Shown: positions 36,758 to 46,301 of the stretch, piece by piece
Numbering within the stretch: the first letter of the stretch is position 1
Layout: each line of letters begins with the position of its first letter
Assembly (NCBI RefSeq): GCF_018332695.1
Contig: NZ_BOQN01000079.1
Location: 1 to 64,000, forward strand
Length of the DNA stretch: 64,000 bases
Direction of reading: 5' to 3'
DNA from: Paractinoplanes toevensis
GTDB lineage: Bacteria; Actinomycetota; Actinomycetes; Mycobacteriales; Micromonosporaceae
Made by a program: the position numbers and the translations under genes
The notes under the pieces: model-generated
Told to the model about the DNA's origin: nothing
The model's database searches: none
What the model saw: only the letters and a program-made list of their open reading frames with translations

Positions 36758-37849
36758 CTAGGCGAAGCGCAGAATCCGGTCATCGCCGGAGCGAGGGTCG
36801 CCGCGGCCGTCGCGGTTCGAGGTGGTCAGCCACAGCGCACCGTCCGGCGCGACCGCCACCGTGCGCAGCCGGCCGTACTTCCCGGGCAGCTCGGCCTTCG
36901 GCTCCCCGCCGCCGAGCGGGACCGTCCACAGCCGCTCGCCCTTGAGCCCGGCCACGTAGAGGGTGTCGCCGGCGACGGCCGCTCCTGACGGTGAGGCGTC
37001 GTCGGTGTGCCACTGCGCGATCGGGTCGACGAAGCGCGGATCGTTCGCCTTGCCCTCCACGGTCGGCCAGCCGTAGTTCTTGCCCGGCTCGATGACGTTC
37101 ACCTCGTCCCAGGTGTCCTGGCCGAACTCGATGCCGTACATCTTCTTGTCCGGGCCCCAGGCCAGGCCCTGCACGTTGCGATGGCCCATGCTCCAGACCG
37201 GGGAGCCCGCGGTCGGGTTGCCCGGCGCCGGTTTGCCCGCGGTGGTCAGCCGCAGGATCTTGCCGTTCACGTCCTTCGGGTCCTGCGACTGCGGCTCGTC
37301 GCCGGCGTCGCCGACACCCGCGTAGAGCATGCCGTCCGGCCCGAACGCGATTCGGCCGCCGTTGTGCCGCCCGCCCTTGGTGATCCCGTCGAAGATCACC
37401 TGCGGGGTCTTGTCGTCGAGCGTGAACTTCACGATCCGGTTGTCGTTCGCGGCCGTGAAGAAGGCGTACACGAACTTGTTCTGCTCGTAGGCCGGGTCGA
37501 CGGCGAGCCCGAGCAGGCCGCCCTCGCCGCCGGACTCGACGCCCGGCATCTGATAGACCTTCTCCGGATCGCCGCCACCGACCGGAATGCGCAGGATGTC
37601 ACCCTGGTCGCGCTCGCTGACCAGGGCGCTGCCGTCCGGCAGGAAGGCGAGGCCCCACGGCACATCGAGGCCGGTCACCAGGGTCTGCGGTTGGGACAGA
37701 TCGGGCTCGCCGGGCGGGGCGGCCGACTCGACGGCTGGAGCCGACGGCACGGTCGTCTCGGCCCGCGGCGTCGACGACGTGGGCTCGCCCGAGGAGCAAG
37801 CGGTCAATATCGCGGCGCCGGTGACGGCGAACAGAAGTCGCGTACGCAT
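36758..37849 (-). CDS. PQQ-type sugar dehydrogenase-like lipoprotein (GSDH family)
   Basis: This 363-residue protein is exported as a lipoprotein (LTAC, Cys18). After a Thr/Pro-rich tether it folds as the six-bladed propeller of soluble glucose/sorbosone dehydrogenases: VPWGLAFLPDGSALVSERD, GGEGGLLGLAVDP, GGRHNGGRIAFGPDGMLYAG and GHRNVQGLAW. The His in GGRHN and the downstream Arg are typical active-site residues. It probably oxidises an aldose at the cell surface with PQQ, if the cell has that cofactor. Confidence 0.85.
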   Translation of the reverse strand: MRTRLLFAVTGAAILTACSSGEPTSSTPRAETTVPSAPAVESAAPPGEPDLSQPQTLVTGLDVPWGLAFLPDGSALVSERDQGDILRIPVGGGDPEKVYQMPGVESGGEGGLLGLAVDPAYEQNKFVYAFFTAANDNRIVKFTLDDKTPQVIFDGITKGGRHNGGRIAFGPDGMLYAGVGDAGDEPQSQDPKDVNGKILRLTTAGKPAPGNPTAGSPVWSMGHRNVQGLAWGPDKKMYGIEFGQDTWDEVNVIEPGKNYGWPTVEGKANDPRFVDPIAQWHTDDASPSGAAVAGDTLYVAGLKGERLWTVPLGGGEPKAELPGKYGRLRTVAVAPDGALWLTTSNRDGRGDPRSGDDRILRFA

Positions 37850-37964
37850 CGCTCAACCGTGCCACGCTCCGGCGAACTTCACCCGTTTCCCAGCCCCGTG
37901 CTCATGATCCGTTTCAAGATGGGGCCGCGCGGTGGGGCAGCCGGGCAGGGCGGAGAGACACGCG

Positions 37965-39440
37965 GTGCGAGCTTCGGCGCGACCCTTGCGGGCCGCGATC
38001 ATCACGGTCACGACACTGCTTGCGTACGGCGTCAGCCCCGCACTCGCCATCCCACCGCCACCGGTCATCGTGTGGCACCCGTGTCCCGAGAACGAGAAGG
38101 TCCAGTGCGGGGAGATGAAGGTGCCGGCCGACTGGGCGAACCCGGGCGGGCCCACGGTCACCCTGACCATGGCGCGGCGGCCGGCGCTCGACCCGGCCCA
38201 CCGGATCGGGGCGCTGCTGGTCAACCCGGGCGGCCCGGGCGGGTCGGCGGTGGACTTCACGTTCGACGCCTCGACCTTCTTCGGTGCGCAGGTGCTCAAG
38301 CAGTTCGACATCGTCGGGATGGACCCCCGCGGCGTCGGCCGCAGCAGCCCGATCCTCTGCTCCCAGGACCTGGTCGACGCGAAACCGTCGCCGCTGATCG
38401 AGACCGCCGCCCAGTACGCCGCCACCATCGAGTACAACCGCAAGCTCGCGGCCGACTGCGCCGCCCGCACCGGCCCGGTGTTCGCGCACGTCGACACCGG
38501 CAGCGTGGTGCGGGACGTGGACGCGGTGCGGGTCGCCCTCGGCGAGCAGAAGATCAGCTTCTACGGCGCTTCGTACGGGTCGCTGATGGGCGAGCAGTAC
38601 GCCGAGCGCTACCCGGAGCGGCTGCGCGCGCTGGTGCTGGACGGCGTGATGGACCACACCGCCAACGTGGGCACGTTCCTGGTGCAGGAGACCGACGCGG
38701 CCCAGGACTCGTTCCGCGAGTTCGTCGCGTGGTGCGCCCGCGACGAGAAGTGCGTGCTGCGTGGGCAGGACGTCGACAAGATCTGGGCCGCCTTGATGGC
38801 GCGGGCCCGGGCCGGGACGCTGAGCAACCCGTACGAGCAGCCGGAGAAACTGAACCCGGCCACCCTGGCGCAGGCCGCGTTCGCGGCGTTCTACGAGCCG
38901 CAGTGGTACTCGTTCGCCTATTACCTGAAGGATGCGACCGGCCTCAAGGCCAGGTCCCGGAGCTCGCCGCCGCCCCCGGTGGACATCGTCGACCACAGCT
39001 TTCCGGCGGTGATCTGCTCGGACTGGTACCTGCCTATCACCGGCTTCCCCGACCTGCACCGCCGGCTGTCGATCCTGGCTGCCCGGGCCCCGCAGATGCT
39101 CGCGTCGCCGCTCGCGCTGTCCGCCACGGTCGGCTGCCTGGGCTGGCCGTACGCCCCGCCGAACCCGCAGCACCGGATCGTCCCGCCGGCCGGCATGCCG
39201 CCGGTGCTGCTGATCGGGACGAGGCACGACCCGGCCACCTCGTACGCCTGGTCGCAGCGGATGGCCCAGCAGCTCGGCCCGGCGGCGAGCCTGCTCACCT
39301 ACGAGGGCTGGGGCCACGTCGTCTACAACCGCAGCCCCTGCGTGGCCGCCACCGCCGACAAGTATCTGCTCACCCTGACCCGCCCGGCGGCCGGCGCGTC
39401 CTGCCCGGCGGTCGAGCCGAAGCCGTTCGGAGTCGGCTGA
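37965..39440 (+). CDS. Secreted alpha/beta hydrolase, tripeptidyl aminopeptidase-like
   Basis: This 491-residue protein has a signal peptide ending in SPALA. The TAP/SlpD-type hydrolase fold follows: VNPGGPGGSAVDF, DIVGMDPRGVGRSSP and FYGASYGSLMG (Ser203 nucleophile), with the C-terminal TAP-like domain (LIGTRHDPATSYAW and a His in YEGWGHVVY). Such enzymes release tripeptides from secreted proteins. I place the start at GTG 37965, seven bases after GGAGAG; the GTG at 37932 would lengthen the leader. Confidence 0.88.
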   Translation: MRASARPLRAAIITVTTLLAYGVSPALAIPPPPVIVWHPCPENEKVQCGEMKVPADWANPGGPTVTLTMARRPALDPAHRIGALLVNPGGPGGSAVDFTFDASTFFGAQVLKQFDIVGMDPRGVGRSSPILCSQDLVDAKPSPLIETAAQYAATIEYNRKLAADCAARTGPVFAHVDTGSVVRDVDAVRVALGEQKISFYGASYGSLMGEQYAERYPERLRALVLDGVMDHTANVGTFLVQETDAAQDSFREFVAWCARDEKCVLRGQDVDKIWAALMARARAGTLSNPYEQPEKLNPATLAQAAFAAFYEPQWYSFAYYLKDATGLKARSRSSPPPPVDIVDHSFPAVICSDWYLPITGFPDLHRRLSILAARAPQMLASPLALSATVGCLGWPYAPPNPQHRIVPPAGMPPVLLIGTRHDPATSYAWSQRMAQQLGPAASLLTYEGWGHVVYNRSPCVAATADKYLLTLTRPAAGASCPAVEPKPFGVG

Positions 39441-39461
39441 TCGGGGTAAGAAGCCCGGTCG

Positions 39462-40670
39462 ATGGGTTTCGTGCTGGCTCGTTACGTGGGCACCGCCGTG
39501 TGTGCCCGGCTCGCCGACGAGGGCGCGCGCGTCGCCGTGCTGCTGCTCGCGATCGAACGCACCGGCCGCCCCGGCACCGGCGGCCTGCTGGTTGCCGCGC
39601 TGATGGTGCCGCACGTGCTGGCCGCGCCGATCGTGGGCGCGCTGGCCGACGTGGTGCGCCGGCGCCGGCTCTTCTACCTGGCGATCTTCGTGGCCTACGC
39701 GGCGCTGCTGGCCGGGGTGACGCCGCTGGTGGGCCGCAACGCCCCGGCCGCGGCGGCGATGCTGCTGGTGGCCGGTTGCGGTGCGCCGCTGCTGATCGGC
39801 GGCCTGACCAGCCTGCTCGGCGAGCTGGTGCGGGACACGGCCGCCCCCGACGCGGGTGCTGCCCGGCGCCTGCAGCGGGCCTTCGGCCTCGATGTCTCCT
39901 CCTACAGCATGGCCGGGATCGGCGGTCCGGCCCTCGCCGCCGCGCTGGCCGTGGTGATCGGGGCGGCGTGGGCGTTGGTGGCGCTGGCCGGGCTGGTCGT
40001 GCTCGGTGGTCTGCTGCTGGCCACGCTGCCGCTGCGCACCCGGGCGACCGCCGCCCGGATGGCCGACCCGCTCGCCGGGCTGCGGCTGATGGTGCGCGAC
40101 CGGGAGCTGGGTGCGGTCACCCTGGGATCGGTGCTGAAGGAGACCGGGATCGGCGCGTTGCCGGTGGTGGCCGCGCTGCTGGCGGTCCGGGCCGGCGATA
40201 CCGCGTACACCGGCGTGGTTCTGTCGGTGGCCGCGGCCGGCGGGCTCGCCGGCTCGCTGCTGACCACCGTCTTCCCGATCCGGCGGCGGTCGCCGCTGGT
40301 CGTGGTGGTGCTCGGCGCGGCCGGCACCGGGCTGACGTTCCTGCTGCTCGCGGTGGTGCCGCACGGGTGGCCGGCGCTGGTGCTGTTCGCGGTGGCCGGC
40401 GCGCTGGGCGCGCCGCTGGTGGTGGCGGTCTTCGCGGTGCGGGACCGGGCGGCGCCGCCGGAGCTGCGGACCCAGGTGTTCACGCTCGGCGCCGGGCTCA
40501 AGGTGACCGGGGCGGCGCTCGGCGCGGCGGTGGCCGGGCTCGCGGCGCCGGCCGGCGCGGTGGTACTACTGCTCGGGATAGCCGGTTGCCAACTGCTCGC
40601 CGTTCTGGCCACGCTGCTGGTGGGCCGGGTCACCCTGGCGCGACGCGAGCCCGAGAGTATCGTTAGCTAG
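39462..40670 (+). CDS. MFS transporter
   Basis: This 402-residue protein has 10-12 membrane helices and an MFS loop (VGALADVVRRRRLFYL). It most resembles the actinobacterial drug-efflux type, but no substrate is indicated. It starts 21 bp after the TAP hydrolase gene on the same strand. Its stop codon TAG forms the centre of the dyad at 40662-40676. Confidence 0.85.
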   Translation: MGFVLARYVGTAVCARLADEGARVAVLLLAIERTGRPGTGGLLVAALMVPHVLAAPIVGALADVVRRRRLFYLAIFVAYAALLAGVTPLVGRNAPAAAAMLLVAGCGAPLLIGGLTSLLGELVRDTAAPDAGAARRLQRAFGLDVSSYSMAGIGGPALAAALAVVIGAAWALVALAGLVVLGGLLLATLPLRTRATAARMADPLAGLRLMVRDRELGAVTLGSVLKETGIGALPVVAALLAVRAGDTAYTGVVLSVAAAGGLAGSLLTTVFPIRRRSPLVVVVLGAAGTGLTFLLLAVVPHGWPALVLFAVAGALGAPLVVAVFAVRDRAAPPELRTQVFTLGAGLKVTGAALGAAVAGLAAPAGAVVLLLGIAGCQLLAVLATLLVGRVTLARREPESIVS

Positions 40671-40676
40671 GCTAAC
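40662..40676. promoter_or_regulatory. Dyad ahead of the ABC exporter operon
   Basis: GTTAGC-TAG-GCTAAC is a perfect 6-bp inverted repeat around the MFS stop codon, 27 bp before the exporter start. The right part TAGGCTAAC equals half of an IdeR/DtxR iron box, but only 11 of 19 positions fit the full consensus. It may be an operator for the exporter. Confidence 0.35.
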
Positions 40677-40702
40677 TACCTGCTCCGTACCGGGAGGCGC
40701 TG

Positions 40703-42481
40703 TTGAGTCGCCGCGCGCCCAAGGCGTCCATCGATCCGGATGCCCGCAAGAGCTGGCTGCGTCGCGCGCTGCCGCTCGTCAAGGCCCATCGCGGGCTGCT
40801 GATCACCTCGCTCGTGCTGTCCTTCGCCGGGCTCATCGTGCAGGTGCAGATCCCCAACCTGGTCCGGATCGGCATCGACCAGGCCGTCGTCGACCGGGCC
40901 GGCAACCTGAGCTACTACGTCTGGGCCATCGTCGGGCTCGCCCTGCTCCAGGGGCTGATCAACTACCTGGCCCGGCTCTACCTGCTGCGCACCGCCTACG
41001 AGCTCGAGTACGACCTGCGCAACATCGTCTACTCCCATCTCGTGCGCATGCCGTTCGGTTTCTACGACAAGGTGCAGTCCGGCGAGCTGATGTCCCGCTC
41101 CGGCTCGGACATCCGGGCCGTGCAGATGTACCTGGCGTTCGGGCCGTCGATCCTGGTGCAGTGCCTGATCGCGGTGGTCGCGTTCGGGCTGATGCTGTCG
41201 ATCAACGTGCCGCTCGCCATCGTGGCGATGTCCACCATGCCGATCATCGGGATCCTCGGGGTCAGCATGCGCAAGGCGATCTTCCCGGTGTCCTGGATGA
41301 TCCAGGCCCGGCTCGCCCAGCTGGCCACCGTGGTCGACGAGAACATCCAGGGCGTACGCATCGTGAAGGCCTTTGCGGCCGAAGGCCGGCAGTTGACGTC
41401 GCTGGCCGAGAGCGCCGACCGGATCCGCTGGGCCTACCGGCAGGACGCGCGGATCCGCAGCCGGTGGAACCCGTTGCTGGACAACCTGCCCCGGCTCGGG
41501 CTGGCCCTGGTGCTGCTGGTCGGCGGCCTCATGGTGATCGACGGGCACACCACCATCGGCACGATCGTCGCCTTCAACTCGTACGTTCTGATGCTCCAGC
41601 CGCCGTTCCGCATGCTCGGCATGATGATCATGATGGGGCAGCGGGCGTCGGCGTCGGCCCGGCGGATCTACGAGATCCTCGATACGCCGTCCGACGTCGT
41701 CGACGACGTCGCCCCGGTCGCGCCGAAGCTGCGCGGGGATCTTGCGTTTGTCGACGTCGGGTTCGCGTACCCGAATGGGACCGTGGCCCTCGACGGCCTG
41801 GATCTCATCCTCGCGGCGGGCGAGACCGTCGCCGTCGTCGGCGGCACCGGGTCGGGCAAATCGACCCTCGGGCGGCTCGCCGCCCGCTTCTACGACGTCA
41901 CGTCGGGCAGCGTGACCATCGACGGCATCGACGTCCGGAAGATCCGGCTGTCGTCGCTGCGCGAGCAGGTCGGCATCGTGCCGGACGAGCCGTTCCTGTT
42001 CTCGCTGTCGATCCACGACAACATCGCCTACGGCCGGCCGGACGCCTCGCGCGACGAGGTCGTCGATGCGGCGGTCGCGGCCGGCGCCGACGAATTCATC
42101 CAAGAACTTCCCGAGGGGTACGACACGGTGGTGGGCGAGCGCGGCTACACGCTCTCCGGCGGCCAGCGCCAGCGGATCGCGATCGCGCGGGCGCTGCTGA
42201 TGAACCCGCCGATTCTCGTGCTCGACGACGCGACCAGCGCCATCGACGTGACCGTCGAGCAGCGGATCCACGGCTCGCTGAAGGACCGGATGCAGGGCCG
42301 GACCACGCTGATCGTGGCCCACCGGCTGTCCACGATCAGCCTCGCCGACCGGGTCGTGCTGATGGACGCCGGCCGGGTGATCGCCGACGGGACGCACGCG
42401 TCGCTGCTGGCCACCGAGCCGCGCTACGCCGAGGTGCTGGCGTCGGCCGCCCGCGACGACTCGTCCGAGGTGCTCGCGTGA
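40703..42481 (+). CDS. Heterodimeric ABC exporter, degenerate-site subunit
   Basis: This 592-residue half-transporter has six membrane helices followed by an ATPase. It has Walker A GGTGSGKST, a canonical LSGGQRQRIAIARA signature and H-loop AHRLS. Its Walker B reads LVLDDATSA, with Asp where the catalytic Glu normally stands. That is the pattern of the catalytically weak half in heterodimeric exporters such as TM287/288. The TTG at 40703 follows GGGAGG. The next gene, overlapping as GTGA, supplies the complementary half. Substrate unknown (drug, lipid or peptide). Confidence 0.9.
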   Translation: MSRRAPKASIDPDARKSWLRRALPLVKAHRGLLITSLVLSFAGLIVQVQIPNLVRIGIDQAVVDRAGNLSYYVWAIVGLALLQGLINYLARLYLLRTAYELEYDLRNIVYSHLVRMPFGFYDKVQSGELMSRSGSDIRAVQMYLAFGPSILVQCLIAVVAFGLMLSINVPLAIVAMSTMPIIGILGVSMRKAIFPVSWMIQARLAQLATVVDENIQGVRIVKAFAAEGRQLTSLAESADRIRWAYRQDARIRSRWNPLLDNLPRLGLALVLLVGGLMVIDGHTTIGTIVAFNSYVLMLQPPFRMLGMMIMMGQRASASARRIYEILDTPSDVVDDVAPVAPKLRGDLAFVDVGFAYPNGTVALDGLDLILAAGETVAVVGGTGSGKSTLGRLAARFYDVTSGSVTIDGIDVRKIRLSSLREQVGIVPDEPFLFSLSIHDNIAYGRPDASRDEVVDAAVAAGADEFIQELPEGYDTVVGERGYTLSGGQRQRIAIARALLMNPPILVLDDATSAIDVTVEQRIHGSLKDRMQGRTTLIVAHRLSTISLADRVVLMDAGRVIADGTHASLLATEPRYAEVLASAARDDSSEVLA

Positions 42482-44409
42482 GCATGTTCGGTGGTGGATT
42501 CGGGGGCTTCAACGCCGGCGGGCGGCCGACGGTCGGGGTGGCCGGTCGCAAGGGCAACGGCCTGCCATTCTCCGGGATTCCGGCCGATCTGGCGGCCGGC
42601 GTCGCCAAGCTGGAGGCGCAGGAACCCGACCACGGTGATCCCGGCGTCGCCTTCGACCCGGTGGCCGACTCGGGCGGCAAGATCTCGATCGGCCGGCTGC
42701 TGATCGGGCGGCCCGGGCTGCTGATCGCCGCCTCGCTGGCCATCCTCGTCGAAACCCTGCTGCTGCAGGCCGGGCCCTATCTGGTGCAGGTCGGCATCGA
42801 CCACGGCATCGCCGCCCGCAACCTGCGGGTCCTCGTCGTCGCGACGATCTGCTTCGTCGCCGCCGTGCTGCTCACCGGGCTGGCCACCGCCGTCCGCATG
42901 CGCAAGAGCGGCGTGCTGGCCGCCTCGGCCACCCGGGACCTGCGGATCCGCATCTTCGCCCACCTCCAGCGGATGTCGCTGGACTACTACACCCGGGAGA
43001 AGGCCGGGGTCACGATGACCCGGATGACCTCCGACGTGGAGTCGCTGCAGAGCCTGCTGCAGGACGGCTTCGCCCAGTTCCTCATCCAGGGGCTGACCAT
43101 GGTGGTGGTCACCGGGGTGCTGTTCCACTACAACCCGGAACTGGCGATCCTGACGTTGGTGCTGGTGGTGCCGCCGCTCACGGCGGCGTCGCTGTGGTTC
43201 CGGCACGCCGCCGACCGCGGGTACAACCGGCAGCGGGACACCATCGCGGCGATGTTCGCCGATCTGGCCGAGAGCCTCAACGGCGTACGGGTGGTGACCG
43301 CGCACAACCGGCAGGAACGCAACGTGGTCGCGCACCGGTCGGTGGTCGGCGAGTACCGGGACGCCAACGACTGGACCGGGCGGATCAACGCGATCTACGG
43401 GCCGGGCACGTCGGTGATCGGGCTGATCGCGATGGCGGTCATGCTGCTGCTCGGTGGCCGGATGGTGCTGCGCGGGACGCTGACGATCGGCGAGCTGACC
43501 GCGTTCGTGCTCTACATCAACTCGTTCTTCCAGCCGGTGCAGCAGCTGGTTCAGCTCTATACGCAGTACCAGCAGGCCAAGGCGGCGGTCGGCAAGATCC
43601 GTGCGCTGCTGTCGACGGCACCCTCGGTCTCCCAGTCCGCCGATGCGGTGGCGCTGCCGCCGGTCGTGGGGGAGATCGTTTTCGACGACGTCAGCTTCGG
43701 ATATCTGCCGTCCCGCCCGGTTCTGTCGCATGTCTCGCTGCGGATCGCGCCGGGTGAGACGGTCGCCTGCGTCGGGCCGACCGGGGCCGGCAAGTCGACT
43801 CTGGCCAAGCTGGTGACGCGGTTCTACGACCCTTCTTCCGGGGCCATCCTGATCGACGGGCACGACCTGCGCGACGTCACGCTCGACTCGCTCCGGCGGC
43901 AGATCGGGGTGGTGCCGCAGGAGCCGTTCCTGTTCGCCGGGACGCTGCGGGACAACATCGCGTTCGCCCGGCCGTCCGCGTCGGACGACGAGGTCTGGGC
44001 CGCGGTCGACTCGGTCGGGCTGCGCGACCTCGTCGAGCGCTCGCCCGAAGGGCTGGACACCCCGCTGCACGAGCGCGGGCAGTCGGTCTCCTCCGGCGAG
44101 CGGCAGCTCCTCGCCCTGGCCCGGGCGTTCCTGGCCGAGCCGCGGGTCGTTGTGCTCGACGAGGCCACGTCCAGCCTCGACCTGCGCTCCGAGCTGCGGG
44201 TGGAGGCGGCGCTGGACGCGCTGCTCGACGGGCGGACCGCGATCCTGGTCGCGCACCGGCTCTCCACCGCCATGCGCGCCGACCGGATCATCGTGGTCGA
44301 CGACCACGGCATCGTGGAGAGCGGGTCGCACGACGAACTCGTGCGAGCCGAGGGTCGTTATGCCGCCATGTTCGACCAGTGGGCCGCTTCGTCTGGTAGC
44401 AAGAGGTAG
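42478..44409 (+). CDS. Heterodimeric ABC exporter, catalytic subunit
   Basis: This 643-residue half-transporter carries an extra glycine-rich N-terminal stretch of about 75 residues before its six helices. Its Walker B is complete (VVVLDEATSSLD), but its signature is degenerate (VSSGERQLLALARA instead of LSGGQ). Combined with the partner's intact signature and degenerate Walker B, this gives exactly one competent ATP site per dimer. The GTG at 42478 overlaps the previous stop; an ATG two codons later is equally possible. Confidence 0.9.
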   Translation: MSMFGGGFGGFNAGGRPTVGVAGRKGNGLPFSGIPADLAAGVAKLEAQEPDHGDPGVAFDPVADSGGKISIGRLLIGRPGLLIAASLAILVETLLLQAGPYLVQVGIDHGIAARNLRVLVVATICFVAAVLLTGLATAVRMRKSGVLAASATRDLRIRIFAHLQRMSLDYYTREKAGVTMTRMTSDVESLQSLLQDGFAQFLIQGLTMVVVTGVLFHYNPELAILTLVLVVPPLTAASLWFRHAADRGYNRQRDTIAAMFADLAESLNGVRVVTAHNRQERNVVAHRSVVGEYRDANDWTGRINAIYGPGTSVIGLIAMAVMLLLGGRMVLRGTLTIGELTAFVLYINSFFQPVQQLVQLYTQYQQAKAAVGKIRALLSTAPSVSQSADAVALPPVVGEIVFDDVSFGYLPSRPVLSHVSLRIAPGETVACVGPTGAGKSTLAKLVTRFYDPSSGAILIDGHDLRDVTLDSLRRQIGVVPQEPFLFAGTLRDNIAFARPSASDDEVWAAVDSVGLRDLVERSPEGLDTPLHERGQSVSSGERQLLALARAFLAEPRVVVLDEATSSLDLRSELRVEAALDALLDGRTAILVAHRLSTAMRADRIIVVDDHGIVESGSHDELVRAEGRYAAMFDQWAASSGSKR

Positions 44410-44439
44410 ACAGCTACCTTTGCCCACTGTGGAGGATCG

Positions 44440-46227
44440 ATGCGGATCTTGCCGGTTCTAGCAGTAGCTTCCCTTTCCACCGTGTTCATCGCCGCGCCGG
44501 CCGCCGCCGCGCCCACCCTCGGACCGACGGCCTACGGGCGCGGCGGCGGGATCGCCACGGTCGACGCGACCGCGACCGCCGCCGGGCTCGACGTGCTGCG
44601 CCACGGCGGCAACGCGATCGACGCCGCGGTCGCGGCCGCCGCCACGCTCGGGGTCACCGAGCCGTTCGTGGCCGGGCCGGCCAGCGGCGGTTTCCTCGTC
44701 TATTACGACGCCAAGCATCGCCGGGTCTCCACCATCGACGGCCGGGAGACCGGGCCCGCCACGATGACGCCGACCTACTTCATCGATCCGGCCGACGGTC
44801 TGCCCTACGACTTCCCGGAGGCCCGGGTCAGCGGCCTCTCGGTCGGCGTGCCCGGCGCCCTCGCCACCTGGGACACCGCGCTGCGGCAGTGGGGCACCCG
44901 CTCGCTGGCGTCGCTGCTGCGGCCGGCCGCCGCCGTGGCCGATCGCGGCTTCCCGGTCGACGCCCAGTTCCGCCAGCAGATCAACGACAACCTGGCGGCG
45001 TTCGGCCAGTTCGACTCGACGAAGGCGCTCTACCTGCCCGGCGGCGCCCCGCCCGCGCTCGGCTCGACCCAGCGCAACCCCGACCTGGCCGCCACCTACC
45101 GGCAGATCGCGGCGCAGGGCATCGGCGCCTTCTATCGCGGCCCGATCGGCGCCGACCTGGTCAAGACCGTCCAGCACCCGCCCGTCTCGGCGAACCCGGT
45201 CGGTTCGTGGGTCTATCCCATCCGGCCCGGCCGCCTCACCGTGGATGACCTCGCGGGCTACCGGGTGCGGCGTCCCGCGCCGACCGTCTCCGACTTCCGC
45301 GGTCTCTCGGTCTACGGCATGTCCACCCCGTCCAGCGGTGGCACGGCGGTCAGCGAGGCACTCAACATCCTGGAGAAGGTGGCACCCGCTGATCGCACCC
45401 AGGTGCTGCACACCTACCTGGAAGCATCGGCACTCGCCTTCGCCGACCGTGGTCGTTACGTCGGGGCGTACACCTCGCCGGATGTCCTCCGCAAGCTGGC
45501 CTCGGACCGCTGGGCCGGCCGGCGCGCCTGCCAGATCTCTTCTTCGAAAGCCTTGCCGAAACCGGTCGCCCCCGGCGACATCAACGCCTCCGGGTGTACG
45601 CCCACCGCCGCCTCGCTGACCCCCGACACCGGCCGGAGCACCACCAACATCACGGTGTCCGACCGGTGGGGCAACGTCGTCGAGTGGACCTTCACCCTCG
45701 AGCAGTTCGGCGGCAACGGCATCGTCGTGCCCGGCCGCGGCTTCATGCTCAACAACGAGCTGACCGACTTCAACTTCGCACCCACCCAGGGCACCGCCCC
45801 CGATCCGAACCTGCCCGGCCCCGGCAAGCGCCCGCGCAGCTCGATGAGCCCGACGATCGTGCTGAAGCACGGCAAACCGTTCCTGGCCCTGGGTTCACCG
45901 GGCGGTGCGTCGATCATCACCACCGTCCTGCAGATCCTGGTGAACCGCCTGGTCCTGGGCATGCCCCTGCCCGCCGCACTGGCCGCGCCGCGGGCGTCCC
46001 AGCGCAACACGGCCGGCATCCAGGCCGAGCCCGCCTTCCACACCACCTACGGTCCGTCGCTGACCGCCCTCGGTCATACCTTCGGTCCCGACATGGCCGA
46101 GCTGGGCGCCGCGACCGCCATGGAGTTCACCGGCTACGGCGGCCTGATCGCCTCGGCCGAGCCGTCCCGCCGCGGCGGCGGGGCTGCCGCCGTGCTGTGG
46201 CCGTCGAACTCTGGTAGGCAGAGATAG
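44440..46227 (+). CDS. Gamma-glutamyltransferase, tandem copy 1
   Basis: This 595-residue secreted proenzyme hydrolyses or transfers gamma-glutamyl groups. It has a signal peptide, then GLDVLRHGGNAIDAAVAAAA. The autocleavage nucleophile is Thr401 (RSTTNITVSDRWGN), and the small subunit has PRSSMSPTIVL. The glycine-rich segment near residue 80 reads AGPASGGFLVYYD, whereas copy 2 has the more usual AGIGGGGFFVYYD. GGAGGATCG precedes the ATG. It shares most of its length with the next gene. Confidence 0.92.
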   Translation: MRILPVLAVASLSTVFIAAPAAAAPTLGPTAYGRGGGIATVDATATAAGLDVLRHGGNAIDAAVAAAATLGVTEPFVAGPASGGFLVYYDAKHRRVSTIDGRETGPATMTPTYFIDPADGLPYDFPEARVSGLSVGVPGALATWDTALRQWGTRSLASLLRPAAAVADRGFPVDAQFRQQINDNLAAFGQFDSTKALYLPGGAPPALGSTQRNPDLAATYRQIAAQGIGAFYRGPIGADLVKTVQHPPVSANPVGSWVYPIRPGRLTVDDLAGYRVRRPAPTVSDFRGLSVYGMSTPSSGGTAVSEALNILEKVAPADRTQVLHTYLEASALAFADRGRYVGAYTSPDVLRKLASDRWAGRRACQISSSKALPKPVAPGDINASGCTPTAASLTPDTGRSTTNITVSDRWGNVVEWTFTLEQFGGNGIVVPGRGFMLNNELTDFNFAPTQGTAPDPNLPGPGKRPRSSMSPTIVLKHGKPFLALGSPGGASIITTVLQILVNRLVLGMPLPAALAAPRASQRNTAGIQAEPAFHTTYGPSLTALGHTFGPDMAELGAATAMEFTGYGGLIASAEPSRRGGGAAAVLWPSNSGRQR

Positions 46228-46301
46228 ACCGTCCACCGCCCCACCACCGCCCTTGATCAGCCTGAAGGCCATCCCCCTTCTCTGCCAACCTCGGAGGATC
46301 G

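Noticed and set aside
37007..40666. A 1219-codon open frame on the plus strand across several genes
   Set aside because: It runs across the antisense of the sugar dehydrogenase and out of frame through the TAP hydrolase and MFS genes. Its translation is Arg/Gly/Ala-rich with no domains, a usual by-product of high G+C.
40662..40680. Full IdeR/DtxR iron box
   Set aside because: Only 11 of 19 positions match. I keep it as a dyad of unknown use.
41161..44409. Apparent 1082-residue fusion protein ahead of the second exporter subunit
   Set aside because: The first 440 codons are a shifted frame of the first subunit. The GTGA overlap at 42478 marks the real start.
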